Program-made: the position numbers and the translations under genes | Notes under the pieces: generated by a model | Databases searched by the model: none | Told to the model about the DNA's origin: nothing | Seen by the model: only the letters and a program-made list of their open reading frames with translations | Shown here: piece after piece, positions 1 through 8,934 of the stretch | Position numbering within the stretch: the stretch's first letter is position 1 | Layout: every line of letters starts with the position of its first letter | Assembly (NCBI RefSeq): GCF_021404545.1 | Contig: NZ_JAAWWD010000042.1 | Coordinates: forward strand, 22,810-86,809 | Direction: 5' to 3' | Source: Aestuariivita sp. | GTDB lineage: Bacteria > Pseudomonadota > Alphaproteobacteria > Rhodobacterales > Rhodobacteraceae | DNA length: 64,000 nt

Positions 1-2
1 AC

Positions 3-644
3 AGTTATGCGCATCCTCTGGTGGAGTTCCGCTGTGCGCGGGAGATGATCTGCAACGCGGTGCGGGCCGAGCGCGAGGGGTATGACGCGGTCATTGTGGG
101 CCATTTCCAGGATGCCGGGCTTTATGAGGCGCGCAGTGTCGTGGATATTCCGGTGATCGGGTTGGGGGAGGCGACGATGCTGTGGTGTTGCCAGATGGGG
201 CAGCGGCTGGGAATCGTGACGATCAACCCGCGCTTTATTCCCTGGTTTCATCACCAGATCGGCAAATACGGGTTGCGGGAGCGGGTCACGGGCGTGCATG
301 CCATGACCTTCGAGCCGGGCCAGATTCTGGAGGCCTATGGCGATGATGCGAAGGCCGAAGAGGTCAAGCGCCTGTTTGAAGAACAGGGCCGTCCGCTGGT
401 GGCTGGCGGTATCGACGTGCTGATCCCGGGCGGGGGCATTCCGATGCTGCTTTTCTCGCAGTTTGAGGACCATCAGATCGATGGTGCCCCGGTCATCAAC
501 GGCATTCCGATTGCTGTGCAGATGGCCGAGATGGCGGTGCGTCTGAAACGGATGACCGGACAGGGAGTGAGCCGGGTGGGCGATTACGTCAAAGCACCCG
601 ACCCGGTGATCGAAGAGTTCCTGACCCACCCCAAGGGGCTTTGA
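3..644 (+). CDS. Asp/Glu/hydantoin racemase-family protein, 5' end cut by window edge
   Basis: The reading frame is open from the first full codon (SYAHPLVEF...), upstream of the first in-frame GTG at 21, so the true start probably lies before the window. Members of the Asp/Glu/hydantoin racemase fold are about 230-250 residues and about 214 are visible here. The segment VVDIPVIGLGEATMLWC and the C-terminal stretch DVLIPGGGIPMLL match the two halves of the fold. In true hydantoin and aspartate racemases the second half carries a catalytic Cys; here that site reads Gly-Gly-Gly, so racemase activity is doubtful. It converges on a TRAP transporter operon and sits in a catabolic island, suggesting a role in the same pathway. 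Confidence 0.75.
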   Translation, partial: SYAHPLVEFRCAREMICNAVRAEREGYDAVIVGHFQDAGLYEARSVVDIPVIGLGEATMLWCCQMGQRLGIVTINPRFIPWFHHQIGKYGLRERVTGVHAMTFEPGQILEAYGDDAKAEEVKRLFEEQGRPLVAGGIDVLIPGGGIPMLLFSQFEDHQIDGAPVINGIPIAVQMAEMAVRLKRMTGQGVSRVGDYVKAPDPVIEEFLTHPKGL

Positions 645-717
645 CCGGCCAGCCTGGCGCGGGATTCGGGCCGCAGTCTGCCGTATTTGGAAAGAGAAGA
701 AACCTGTGGGTGCCTCC

Positions 718-2055
718 TTACTGTCCCAGGCTGGGCAGCCATGTGGCAATGCCGGGGATGAAGATCAGCAGCACAACCAGCAAGATCGAACAACCGATGA
801 ACGGCAAGGCCGCGATATAGATGTCGCGCATTTTCGTGTCGGGGGGCGAGACCCCTTTCATCACGAATAGGAGCAGTCCGAAGGGAGGGGTGGTGAAGCT
901 GATCTCAAGCGCCAGCAGCACGATCACCGCGAACCAGATCAGATCGAAGCCAAGCGTTTGCGCCAGCGGAAAGAAGATCGGCACGGTGAGAAGCATCATC
1001 GAGAGCTGGTCCATGAACATGCCCAGCACCAAGAGGATGGCGAACATGATCAGGAGCATGGTGATGGGATCGAGTTCGAACCCGGTGGCCCAGCGGATCA
1101 GGCCGGAGGAGGCGCCGGAGAAGGCCAGGAGGGCCGAGAAGGTGGCCGAGCCGAAGATGATCAGGAGTGCCATCGTGGTGACCTTCAAGGCGCCGGTGAC
1201 CGATTTGACCAGCCCGTCCCAACTGAGCGAGCGATAGAGGGCGGCCAGCACGATCACCCCGAGACAGCCGAAGGCCGCACTTTCCGACGGGGTCGCGATG
1301 CCGAACATGATCACCAGGATCACTCCGATCACCACCGAGACCATCGGCAGGATGTCGACGAAAAAGAGCCTGCCCTTCTCGGCCCAGCTGGTCGGCTCGA
1401 CCTCATATGTCGGCGCGGCGGAGGGATCGTAGAGCGCCATGCCGAGGATCATCACCACATACATGCAGGCCAGAAGAAGCCCGGGCAGGATGCCCGCGAT
1501 CAGCAGCGCACCGATATCCAGTTCGGCCAGCGTGGCCAGCAACACCGCAAGCGCCGAGGGCGGGATCAGCATGGCCAGTCCACCGGTGCCCAGAATCGGG
1601 CCGATCGCCATGTGCTTTTTGTAGCCCCGCCGCTGCATCTCGGGCACCATGAGCGAGCCCAGAAGGGCCGTGGAGCCCATCGAGGAGCCCGAGAGCGTCG
1701 CAAAGGCCGTCCCCCCCGCCACCGTGACAAAGGACAGCCGCGCGGGCAGGCGGCCCATCAGCCGGTCCACCGCGCCGAACATGCGGTTGGCCAGGCCGGT
1801 GAAGAAGAAGATCTCTCCCATCAACAGAAACATCGGCACCGGCATCAGGTTGAACGAGGTGATCGTGGGGATTGCATTATTGGCCAACTGCCCGATCCCG
1901 CGGGCCATCTGGTCGAAAATGTCGCCGCGCCCACCCATGAAATAGGCGGCACCGATGACGTTGGCGGCCAGAAAGGCCAGCGCCACCGGCACCCCGAGCA
2001 CCATAAAAAACAGGATCATCCCCAAAAGGAAAAAGAGCGCCTCGAACCATTCCAT
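718..2055 (-). CDS. dctM: TRAP transporter large permease (DctM type)
   Basis: A 445-residue, almost entirely hydrophobic protein with about 12 predicted membrane helices, the normal size for the DctM/YiaN large subunit. It starts MEWFEALFFLLGMILFFMVLGVPVALAF, typical of the family, and has the conserved ILGTGGLAMLIPPS and EISFTTPPFGLLLF segments. It would form the Na+-driven translocation channel in the inner membrane with the small permease encoded just upstream (about 20 bases between them) and receive substrate from the periplasmic DctP protein at 2675-3700. All three genes run in the order P-Q-M on the minus strand as one operon. The substrate is unknown. Confidence 0.93.
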   Translation of the reverse strand: MEWFEALFFLLGMILFFMVLGVPVALAFLAANVIGAAYFMGGRGDIFDQMARGIGQLANNAIPTITSFNLMPVPMFLLMGEIFFFTGLANRMFGAVDRLMGRLPARLSFVTVAGGTAFATLSGSSMGSTALLGSLMVPEMQRRGYKKHMAIGPILGTGGLAMLIPPSALAVLLATLAELDIGALLIAGILPGLLLACMYVVMILGMALYDPSAAPTYEVEPTSWAEKGRLFFVDILPMVSVVIGVILVIMFGIATPSESAAFGCLGVIVLAALYRSLSWDGLVKSVTGALKVTTMALLIIFGSATFSALLAFSGASSGLIRWATGFELDPITMLLIMFAILLVLGMFMDQLSMMLLTVPIFFPLAQTLGFDLIWFAVIVLLALEISFTTPPFGLLLFVMKGVSPPDTKMRDIYIAALPFIGCSILLVVLLIFIPGIATWLPSLGQ

Positions 2056-2076
2056 ATCAGCGTATCCTTAGCGCGT

Positions 2077-2577
2077 TTATTCGTAGACGCCGGCCTGGCC
2101 GGTATGCAGGGTTTCGCGCCCGAAGACGAAACGCGCGAACTGGATCCCCATCAGGCCGAAGCCAATCGGCATCGCTCCCAACAGCAGGTATTTGGGCATG
2201 TCCAGGCTGCGCATCTCGGCATCGCCATACTGCCAGGCCTTGGCGGTGGCGCCGAATGTGTACCAGACCAGAACCGCGCAGATCACGACACACAGGCCCG
2301 CCACACAGCGGCTGAACGGGCGTTGCACGGCACGCGGCAGCGCGGCGGTCAGAAGCTCGATAAAGACATGGCCCTTGTGGCGGACAAGCCAGGGCGAGGC
2401 GGCCATCACGATATACAAGAGGCCGAACTCGGCAAAGGTAAAGACATGGCTGGACCAGGCGCCCGACAGGTTGACGGTGCGCGCCAGCGCGCTGATCACG
2501 ATCCCCAGCATGATCGCAACCAGATAGATCCCGGCCAGAATGGCCAACAGATCGCAAATGCGGTCAATCACACGCAT
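2077..2577 (-). CDS. dctQ: TRAP transporter small permease (DctQ type)
   Basis: A 166-residue protein with four predicted membrane helices, as expected for the DctQ small subunit that stabilises the large permease. The start chosen (MRVIDRICDLLAILAG) has a GGGGGA Shine-Dalgarno about six bases upstream; the frame stays open a further 55 codons but that part is Arg/Gly-rich and unlike DctQ. The loop ASPWLVRHKGHVFIELL matches the conserved family motif in which a charged K-G-H-V segment precedes the third helix. It lies between dctP and dctM on the same strand. Confidence 0.9.
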   Translation of the reverse strand: MRVIDRICDLLAILAGIYLVAIMLGIVISALARTVNLSGAWSSHVFTFAEFGLLYIVMAASPWLVRHKGHVFIELLTAALPRAVQRPFSRCVAGLCVVICAVLVWYTFGATAKAWQYGDAEMRSLDMPKYLLLGAMPIGFGLMGIQFARFVFGRETLHTGQAGVYE

Positions 2578-2674
2578 GCCGTTTCCCCCTGTTCCGCCTC
2601 GTATGCCGCACCCCTCTTGACGGGGATGGTTGGCGCCAGCCCAGGTGCGGGATGGCGTTCCTTGTGTCGCACGA

Positions 2675-3700
2675 TCAGCTTGCGCCGTCGTCCAGCGCAT
2701 AGTGTTTGCGCAGCATCTTGTAACGCTCCATGCCCGCGTCATCGCCGCCGATCCGCTCTTTCATGCGGCCCCAGGAGGCGTCATCGGCGATCTTGCGATA
2801 AGCCTCGCCCGCCGCCTCGGTGGGGTGATCGACAAAGATCATGCCGCCCTCGGCCAGGATCTGATCATCGGTTGCCACATCGGCCTGCCGGTCGTTATAG
2901 GATTTCTCTTCCCATTCGATCACAACCGTCTCGATCAGCTCCTGCGCTTCGGGGCTGAGCGCGTTCCAGGCATCAAGATTGAAGATCACGCCGATATCGG
3001 TGTTGTAGAATGTCGGATCCACCCGGTGGGTCAGAAACTCGTTCCAGCGCAGTTGCGGGATGCCGATCTGCGTCCAGGCGGCGGAATCCACAACGCCTTT
3101 TTCCAGCGCCGAATAGACTTCGGTCGCGGGCATCGACGCGGTGGTGGCATTCAGCGCCGTGAAAAACGCGTTATAGATCGGGTTGTCGCGCAGCTTCACG
3201 CCGGTCAGATCCAGGATCCCGTCCTCGCGGAAGGTCGGTTCGGAATTCATGTAGATGTGGAATTTGATGCCGCCGTCGATCCAGCCCAGGTGGCGCACGT
3301 TGAACCGCTCTTGATGGGCCTGATCCATGATCGCGGCTCCGCCATTGGCGCGGGCCTCCATCGGGGTGACGCGGGCGGCGACCATCGCGTCGATCTCGGG
3401 CACGTTGGCGCCATAGAACGACCCGGGCGTGTGGACCATGTCGATCACGCCGTCGCGCACGGCAGCGGGCTGCTGAAACATGCCGATGGCCTCGGGGCCG
3501 CCACGCACGTCGATCTGCACGACACCTTCGCCGCGCGCGTTGATATCCTCGACCATGGCAAGGAACGTCTTGGTGTAGACCAGAAATTCAGGAAAGGCGT
3601 GCACCGCGCTGACGCGGTCCTCGGCCGTGGCGGCGGGAGCCATGGCCAGCGCAAGGCCCAGCGCGGGCAGGCTGGCCGTGAGGCGGGTGAAGAAGGTCAT
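2675..3700 (-). CDS. dctP: TRAP transporter substrate-binding protein (DctP type)
   Basis: A 341-residue protein with a classical Sec signal peptide (residues 1 to about 26, ending ALAMAPAATA-ED), so it is periplasmic. The body has the DctP fold: the VVEIEV-like strand is replaced by VVQIDVRGG, and the family signature region DLTGVKLRDNPIYNAFFTAL contains the Arg that binds the substrate carboxylate in known DctP proteins. It is the first gene of the P-Q-M operon and is transcribed divergently from the opine-type dehydrogenase at 3931, sharing a 230-base promoter region with two palindromes. Ligand class (a carboxylate) is inferred from the family. Confidence 0.93.
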   Translation of the reverse strand: MTFFTRLTASLPALGLALAMAPAATAEDRVSAVHAFPEFLVYTKTFLAMVEDINARGEGVVQIDVRGGPEAIGMFQQPAAVRDGVIDMVHTPGSFYGANVPEIDAMVAARVTPMEARANGGAAIMDQAHQERFNVRHLGWIDGGIKFHIYMNSEPTFREDGILDLTGVKLRDNPIYNAFFTALNATTASMPATEVYSALEKGVVDSAAWTQIGIPQLRWNEFLTHRVDPTFYNTDIGVIFNLDAWNALSPEAQELIETVVIEWEEKSYNDRQADVATDDQILAEGGMIFVDHPTEAAGEAYRKIADDASWGRMKERIGGDDAGMERYKMLRKHYALDDGAS

Positions 3701-3827
3701 GAAGGGGGTCTCCCGTGTTGTCTTGTTTTTGTTTTGGTGACGGCGCCCGGATGCTGTTGGGCAGTTTTGTCGCAGGCATCATGCACCCCTGAGCCTGGCA
3801 TGCAAGTCGGGCAGACAAAAAATCCAT

Positions 3828-3899
3828 GCATTTACATATGAAATGCTTGACCGGCGCGGATTTGCCATCAAAACTCGGGTTGTATGAAATTTCATGCAA
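3828..3899. promoter_or_regulatory. Two related palindromes in the divergent dctP / dehydrogenase promoter region
   Basis: At 3880-3899 the sequence TTGTATGAAATTTCATGCAA is a 20-base inverted repeat with one mismatched pair and a perfect 12-base core. At 3828-3846 GCATTT-N7-AAATGC is a perfect inverted repeat; both sites contain TATGAAAT and ATGCA. They lie between divergent genes of one putative pathway, where a GntR- or LysR-type regulator would bind. No regulator gene is visible nearby, so the cognate protein is unknown. Confidence 0.5.
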
Positions 3900-3930
3900 T
3901 TTTTGAGACGACAGCGCATGAGGGGAACAC

Positions 3931-5031
3931 ATGGAGATTGCAGTTTTGGGCGGGGGAAACGGATCGACCGCCGCCGCGGTGGATCTGACCGAGCACGGGC
4001 ATCAGGTGCGATTCTGGCGCCGCGATATACAGGCTCAGACCGGGTTGCAGGCCCGCGACAACACCCTGACACTCAAGGATGCAAAGGGCGCGCGGCCCGT
4101 GCGCATCGCGGTCGTCACCTCGGATATAGGCGCGGCGGTCCGGGGTGCCGCGCTGATCGTGTGCCCGACACCGGCCACGGCGCAGGCGGATATCGCGGCT
4201 GCACTGGCCCCGCATCTGGAGGACGGGCAGGTGATCTTTTTGCCCCCCGGCAGTTTCGGCAGCTGGATCATGGCCGATATCGTGCGGCGGGCGGGCAATA
4301 CCGCTGATCTGAGCTGGGCAGAGGCGGGGACCTTGCCTTATCTGACCCGGATGCATGGAGAGGATACGGTGGCCATCACGACCCGCGCGACCCGTCTGCC
4401 GACGGGTGTCTATCCGCTGCGCAACGCCGATCATGCCCATGCGGTTCTGGCCCAGGCCTATCCATCTGTCGAGGCTGCGGGCGACGCGCTGTCGGGCGCG
4501 CTGATGAATGCCGGGCCGATCATCCATCCGCCGCTGATCACGATGAATGCAGGGCCGATCGAGCATTTCGACCACTGGGACATTCATAACGAGGGCACGA
4601 CGCCCGCGATCCGCCGGGTGACCACGCGGCTCGACAGCGAACGCATCGCGGTGCGTGCGGCGCTGGGATACGGCGCGCCGCATTTTCCGCTGTCGGATCA
4701 TTACGACAACGATGCGGAGGAATGGATGTATGGCAATGCCGCCCATGAGCGGCTGACCGATAGCGGCGATTGGCGCGAGCATCTGGTGCTGACCGAGCAT
4801 CGCTATATGCGTGAGGATGTGGCGATCGGGCTCGCCTTTCTCGTGTCGGTCGCCGATTGGGCGGGGGTGCCCGCGCCCACCGCGACGGGGCTCTTGGCCA
4901 TTGCCTCGGCAATCTGCGACGACGATTTCCGCTCCACCGGGCGGACGCTGGACGGGCTGGGAATGGCCGGTCTGGACCGCGCGACCCTTCAGGCCATGCT
5001 GAGGGACGGGGCGCGTGATGGCCACATTTGA
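3931..5031 (+). CDS. NAD/NADP octopine/nopaline dehydrogenase-family protein
   Basis: A 366-residue protein beginning MEIAVLGGGNGSTAAAVDL, a Rossmann dinucleotide-binding loop of the form GxGxGxxAxA. The C-terminal half contains GAPHFPLSDHYDNDAEEWMYG and NAGPIIHPP, characteristic of the octopine/nopaline dehydrogenase C-terminal domain that includes the catalytic His. Family enzymes interconvert an amino acid plus 2-oxo acid with an N-carboxyalkyl amino acid (opine) using NAD(P)H. Its position, divergent from a TRAP operon and overlapping an acyl-CoA dehydrogenase-type gene by 14 bases, suggests it degrades an imported opine-like compound, but this is inference. Confidence 0.85.
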   Translation: MEIAVLGGGNGSTAAAVDLTEHGHQVRFWRRDIQAQTGLQARDNTLTLKDAKGARPVRIAVVTSDIGAAVRGAALIVCPTPATAQADIAAALAPHLEDGQVIFLPPGSFGSWIMADIVRRAGNTADLSWAEAGTLPYLTRMHGEDTVAITTRATRLPTGVYPLRNADHAHAVLAQAYPSVEAAGDALSGALMNAGPIIHPPLITMNAGPIEHFDHWDIHNEGTTPAIRRVTTRLDSERIAVRAALGYGAPHFPLSDHYDNDAEEWMYGNAAHERLTDSGDWREHLVLTEHRYMREDVAIGLAFLVSVADWAGVPAPTATGLLAIASAICDDDFRSTGRTLDGLGMAGLDRATLQAMLRDGARDGHI

Positions 5032-5998
5032 CGCAATCGCCGCCGTTGGGGCGGGGCGCATGGGGCGGGGGATCGCGGTGGCCTTCGCCTATTCCGGCCA
5101 CCCCGTGCGGCTGATCGACGCCAAGCCACGTGACGCCGCCGACGCGGCACGGCTGGCCGATGAGGCGCGGGCCGAAATCCGCGCCACCCTGACGATGATG
5201 GCGGGCTTTGGCCTTTTGGAGCGGGCGGAGATCGACGGCATGCTGTCGCGTGTCACCCACTTTAGCCATGATGCGTTGGCAGAAGGGCTGGCGGGCGCGC
5301 GGTTCATCTTTGAGGGGGTGCCCGAAACGATGGAGGTCAAGGCGGAGGCCTTTGCCCGCATCTCGGCTCATGCGGATCCATCGGCCATCATCGCCTCGAC
5401 CACCTCGACGATCCTGTCAAACGATCTACAACCTTTGGTCACGCATCCCGGCCGCTTTCTCAATGCCCATTGGCTCAACCCCGCGTTTCTGGTCCCGTTG
5501 GTGGAGCTGTCGCCCGGCACCGCCACCGCGCCGAAGGCGACACAGGCGCTTAAAGACCTGCTGGAGCGGATCGGCAAGGTGCCGGTCATCTGCGCGCCAA
5601 GCCCCGGTTACATCGTGCCCCGCATTCAGGTGCTGGCCATGAACGAGGCCGCGCGCATGGTCGAGGACGGGGTGGCCACGGCCGAAGACATCGACACCGC
5701 GACCCGCTATGGGTTCGGCTTTCGCTTTGCGGTGCTGGGTCTTTTGGAGTTCATCGACTGGGGTGGCGGCGACATCCTGTATTACGCCAGCCGTTACATG
5801 GCCGATGCCACGGGCGAGGACCGCTTCGCAGCCCCCCGGATCATCGGCGAGAATATGGAACAGCGCCGGACCGGGCTGCGTGACGGGCAGGGGTTTCTGG
5901 ACTATGACGGCATGGATATCGCGGCCTATCAGCAGGGCCGTCTGGATGCCTTTGCGGCGATGCTGCGGCATCTGGGCAAGATGCCGGTCAAGGGCTAG
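5018..5998 (+). CDS. 3-hydroxyacyl-CoA dehydrogenase (NAD-binding) family protein
   Basis: A 326-residue protein. The N-terminus IAAVGAGRMGRGIAVAFAYSG is the GxGxxG NAD-binding fingerprint of 3-hydroxyacyl-CoA dehydrogenases; FEGVPETMEVKAEAFARI and HWLNPAFLVPLVEL follow in family order, and the C-terminal helical domain begins at PSPGYIVPRIQVLAMNEA. Start ATG at 5018 follows GAGGGACGGGG; a GTG three bases upstream is possible. It overlaps the previous gene by 14 bases (translational coupling) and its stop overlaps the end of the convergent aminotransferase by 4 bases. Short monomeric members oxidise 3-hydroxybutyryl-CoA or carnitine-like substrates; the substrate here is not determinable. Confidence 0.85.
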   Translation: MATFDAIAAVGAGRMGRGIAVAFAYSGHPVRLIDAKPRDAADAARLADEARAEIRATLTMMAGFGLLERAEIDGMLSRVTHFSHDALAEGLAGARFIFEGVPETMEVKAEAFARISAHADPSAIIASTTSTILSNDLQPLVTHPGRFLNAHWLNPAFLVPLVELSPGTATAPKATQALKDLLERIGKVPVICAPSPGYIVPRIQVLAMNEAARMVEDGVATAEDIDTATRYGFGFRFAVLGLLEFIDWGGGDILYYASRYMADATGEDRFAAPRIIGENMEQRRTGLRDGQGFLDYDGMDIAAYQQGRLDAFAAMLRHLGKMPVKG

Positions 5999-7086
5999 GG
6001 GGGGCCGTCCAGGAAGGCGCGCACCGTCTCCAGCAGCAGATCGTTATGGGCCGCCCTCGACAGCGAGAAGCGCAAAAAACGTTCCAGCCCGGCCTCCCGC
6101 GTGCGGTTGACGATGATACCTGCGGTGTCGAAAAGATGCTCTACCAGCGCCTCTGTGGTCTCGGGCGTGCCGTCCGGCGGGCTGATCAACAGGAAATTGG
6201 CCTGCGAGGGCAGCACGGTGAACCCCAGAGTGGTGAGTGCTGCGGCCAGCCTGTGGCGTTCGCTGACAATCTCTCTCACGCGGCTTGCGACCACATCCAT
6301 CTCGTCAAGCGCGGCGCAGGCAGCGGCCTGGGCCAGCGCATTCACCGTTCCCATGCCACGCGCGGCATAAAGCAGCGGGATCATCCAATCCGGCCCATGG
6401 CACCATCCGACCCGCGCCCCGGCCAGCCCGTAAGCTTTGGAGAAGGTGCGGGTCACGGCGACATTCTCGTGCTCGGCAACCAACCCATGCACCTGCGCGC
6501 AATAGCCCTCGGGCGCGAACTCACCATAGGCCAGATCCAACACCAGAACCACCGTAGGCGGCAAGGTCCGGGCCAGTCGCGCCAGCTCGGCCAAGGGCAC
6601 CATCGTGCCGGTGGGGTTGTTGGGATTGGCCAGAAAGAGGATGCGCGTCCGCTCTGTCACCGCCGCCACAAGCGCGTCGATATCGCTGGTAAACGCCTGT
6701 TCGGAGGCCTTGATCAGGCTGGCCCCGACCCGATTGGCGGTCAGCGCGAACTGGATATAGCCAAACTCCGAAATCAGGATCTCATCGCCGGGCCGGGCAA
6801 AGACCCGCGCGATCACGTCAAGCAGCTCTTCCGATCCGTTGCCGCAGATGATCTGATCGGAGGCAAGGCCGTTGCGCGCGCCAAGTGCGGCGCGCAGCGC
6901 GTCATTGTGCGGGCTGCCGTAGGACTGCGCCCGTTGCGCCGCCAGCGCCAAGGCCTCGGCCACTTTCGGTGCCGGTGGATAGGGCAGTTCATTGAACCCC
7001 ATATTGATCAGCGGCAGGCCCTTGGGCTGGGGCCGGGCAATCCGGCCCCGCACCGGCATCGGGTCGAGATAGGCGCGTGGTCGCAT
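5995..7086 (-). CDS. Class I/II PLP-dependent aminotransferase (histidinol-phosphate aminotransferase-like)
   Basis: A 363-residue fold-type I aminotransferase. GNGSEELLDVIARVF, LANPNNPTGT (Asn binding the cofactor ring), DLAYGEFA (Asp binding pyridine N and Tyr) and RTFSKAYGLAGARVGW (the Schiff-base Lys of SKAYGLAG) appear in order; the C-terminal FLRFSLS provides the carboxylate-binding Arg. The start MRPRAYLDP has GGAAAGGA seven bases upstream; an upstream in-frame extension of 38 residues is Arg-rich and unlike the family. It resembles HisC but sits alone in a catabolic cluster, so it may act on another amino acid. Confidence 0.85.
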   Translation of the reverse strand: MRPRAYLDPMPVRGRIARPQPKGLPLINMGFNELPYPPAPKVAEALALAAQRAQSYGSPHNDALRAALGARNGLASDQIICGNGSEELLDVIARVFARPGDEILISEFGYIQFALTANRVGASLIKASEQAFTSDIDALVAAVTERTRILFLANPNNPTGTMVPLAELARLARTLPPTVVLVLDLAYGEFAPEGYCAQVHGLVAEHENVAVTRTFSKAYGLAGARVGWCHGPDWMIPLLYAARGMGTVNALAQAAACAALDEMDVVASRVREIVSERHRLAAALTTLGFTVLPSQANFLLISPPDGTPETTEALVEHLFDTAGIIVNRTREAGLERFLRFSLSRAAHNDLLLETVRAFLDGPP

Positions 7087-7313
7087 CGGCGGTCCTTTCC
7101 TGTCCGGCACAGTTGGGCGTAAAATGGCACGACACGCAAGCCGGGCCGGACAGCGAGGGCGGGCGCGGGATCGAAACAGCGCAATGGTGGACCGATCCAT
7201 CGGTTTGCGCGCGGCATTTCATTTGAGCCAGGCCCCTGATAAGACGCGGCGTGCGAAGGATCAGGCACCGTGCGCGGGGCAAGCTCCGCAAGACCATGAA
7301 GGAGGAGAGCGTC

Positions 7314-8840
7314 ATGACCACCATTCAAGGCCTGCTGGCCCGCCATCCCGACGATGCACCGGCCATTGGCGCGCCGGGGCGCGATTGGCTCAGCTATGGG
7401 GACTTGCGCGCGCAGGCCAAAAAAGTGGCGGATCAGCTTCATGCCTGCGGTATCGGTCGCGGCGATCGGGTGGCGATCGTGCTGCCCAACGGTCCGGAAA
7501 TGGCGGTGTGTTTCGTCAGCGTGGCCCAGGCCGCGACCACCGCTCCGCTCAATCCGGGATACCGCGAGGATGAGTTTGCCTTCTACCTCGAAGATCTCCG
7601 GGCCAAGGCGATTATCTTGCCCCACGGATATGATGGCCCGGCACAAGCGGCGGCCAATCGCTTTGGCTTGCGCGTGCTGCGCCTGTCGGTGCCCGAAGGC
7701 GCTCGGGCCGGGGCCTTTGAGTTGACGGCCGACGCCGCAGAGGAGCAGCAGGCCGACCAATCCGCCCCAAAGAACGACGATATCGCCTTGATCCTGCACA
7801 CCTCCGGCACCACCTCGCGGCCCAAGATCGTGCCGCTCTTGCAGTCCAACGTGGTGGCCTCGGCGTGCAACATCGCGGCCTCGCTGGATCTTGTGCCCGG
7901 TGATCGTTGCCTGAACGTGATGCCGCTTTTTCACATTCACGGGCTGGTGGCGGCCGTGACCGCGTCCTTGCAGGCGGGGGCCTCGATCTGCTGCGCGCCG
8001 GGGTTCGACGCATTGCGGTTCTTCGGCTGGATGCGGGAGGCCAAGCCGACCTGGTATACCGCTGTGCCGACGATGCATCAGGCCATTCTGGCCCGGGCCG
8101 CTCGCAATACCGAGGTGATCGCCGAGGTGCCGTTGCGGTTCCTGCGCTCCTCCTCGGCCTCGCTGCCCGCTCAGGTGATGGGGTCGCTGAACGAGACCTT
8201 TGGCGCCCCTGTGATCGAGGCTTATGGCATGACCGAGGCGGCGCATCAGATGTGCAGCAACCGGATGGATCTGCAAAAGCCCGGATCGGTCGGGGTGGCG
8301 GCGGGCCCTGCGGTACGCATCGCCCATGAGGCCGAGGATCGGCTGATCGCGGCTGTGGGAGAGGTTGTGATTTCCGGCCCGAACGTGACCCCCGGTTATG
8401 AGGGGAACGCGGAGGCAAATAAGAAGAGCTTCTTCGTTGAGGATGGCCAGCGCTGGTTCCGCACCGGGGATCAGGGGGCCTTCGATGAAGACGGGTTCTT
8501 GCACCTGACCGGGCGTTTGAAGGAAATCATCAACCGGGGCGGCGAAAAGATCAGCCCGCTGGAGGTGGATGGCGTGCTTTTGGATCACCCCGATATCGCC
8601 CAGGTGGTTACCTTTGCGCTGCCGCATCCCAAGCTGGGTGAGGAGGTCGCGGCAGCCGTGGTTCTGAACGATGGCGCAACAACCACGGACCGCGACATTC
8701 GCGCGTTCGCGGCCGAGCGGATGGTCGACTTCAAGGTGCCCCGCCGGGTGATCGTGCTGGATGAGATCCCGAAAGGGGCAACGGGCAAGATGCAGCGGAT
8801 CGGACTGGCCGAGAAGCTGGGATTGGTGGAAGACGCCTGA
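7314..8840 (+). CDS. AMP-forming acyl-CoA synthetase
   Basis: A 508-residue member of the ANL superfamily. The P-loop-like ILHTSGTTSRPKIVPL, the A5 motif EAYGMTEAAHQM, the A7/A8 hinge WFRTGDQGAF... GRLKEIINRGGEKISP and the C-terminal catalytic Lys region PKGATGKMQR are all present. The start MTTIQGLL follows a strong GGAGGA Shine-Dalgarno. The overall pattern, including short length and PLFHIHGLVAAV, resembles oxalyl-CoA synthetase-type ligases, but the substrate is not certain. It is divergent from the aminotransferase and is followed by a ketopantoate-reductase-type gene on the same strand after 94 bases. Confidence 0.88.
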   Translation: MTTIQGLLARHPDDAPAIGAPGRDWLSYGDLRAQAKKVADQLHACGIGRGDRVAIVLPNGPEMAVCFVSVAQAATTAPLNPGYREDEFAFYLEDLRAKAIILPHGYDGPAQAAANRFGLRVLRLSVPEGARAGAFELTADAAEEQQADQSAPKNDDIALILHTSGTTSRPKIVPLLQSNVVASACNIAASLDLVPGDRCLNVMPLFHIHGLVAAVTASLQAGASICCAPGFDALRFFGWMREAKPTWYTAVPTMHQAILARAARNTEVIAEVPLRFLRSSSASLPAQVMGSLNETFGAPVIEAYGMTEAAHQMCSNRMDLQKPGSVGVAAGPAVRIAHEAEDRLIAAVGEVVISGPNVTPGYEGNAEANKKSFFVEDGQRWFRTGDQGAFDEDGFLHLTGRLKEIINRGGEKISPLEVDGVLLDHPDIAQVVTFALPHPKLGEEVAAAVVLNDGATTTDRDIRAFAAERMVDFKVPRRVIVLDEIPKGATGKMQRIGLAEKLGLVEDA

Positions 8841-8934
8841 TCACCGTCTCTGCGTGCCAGCGCCTGCGCGGGGTGTCTGGGAGAACGAGGAAGGGATCCC
8901 CGCAGTCGCAAGAGCCGCCGGGACATGGGAGAGC

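Noticed and set aside
958..2958. Long open frame (666 codons) on the plus strand
   Set aside because: Antisense to dctM and dctQ; composition is His/Arg/Gln-rich with no domain, a by-product of high GC.
7008..8627. 539-codon minus-strand frame
   Set aside because: Antisense to the acyl-CoA synthetase and low-complexity.
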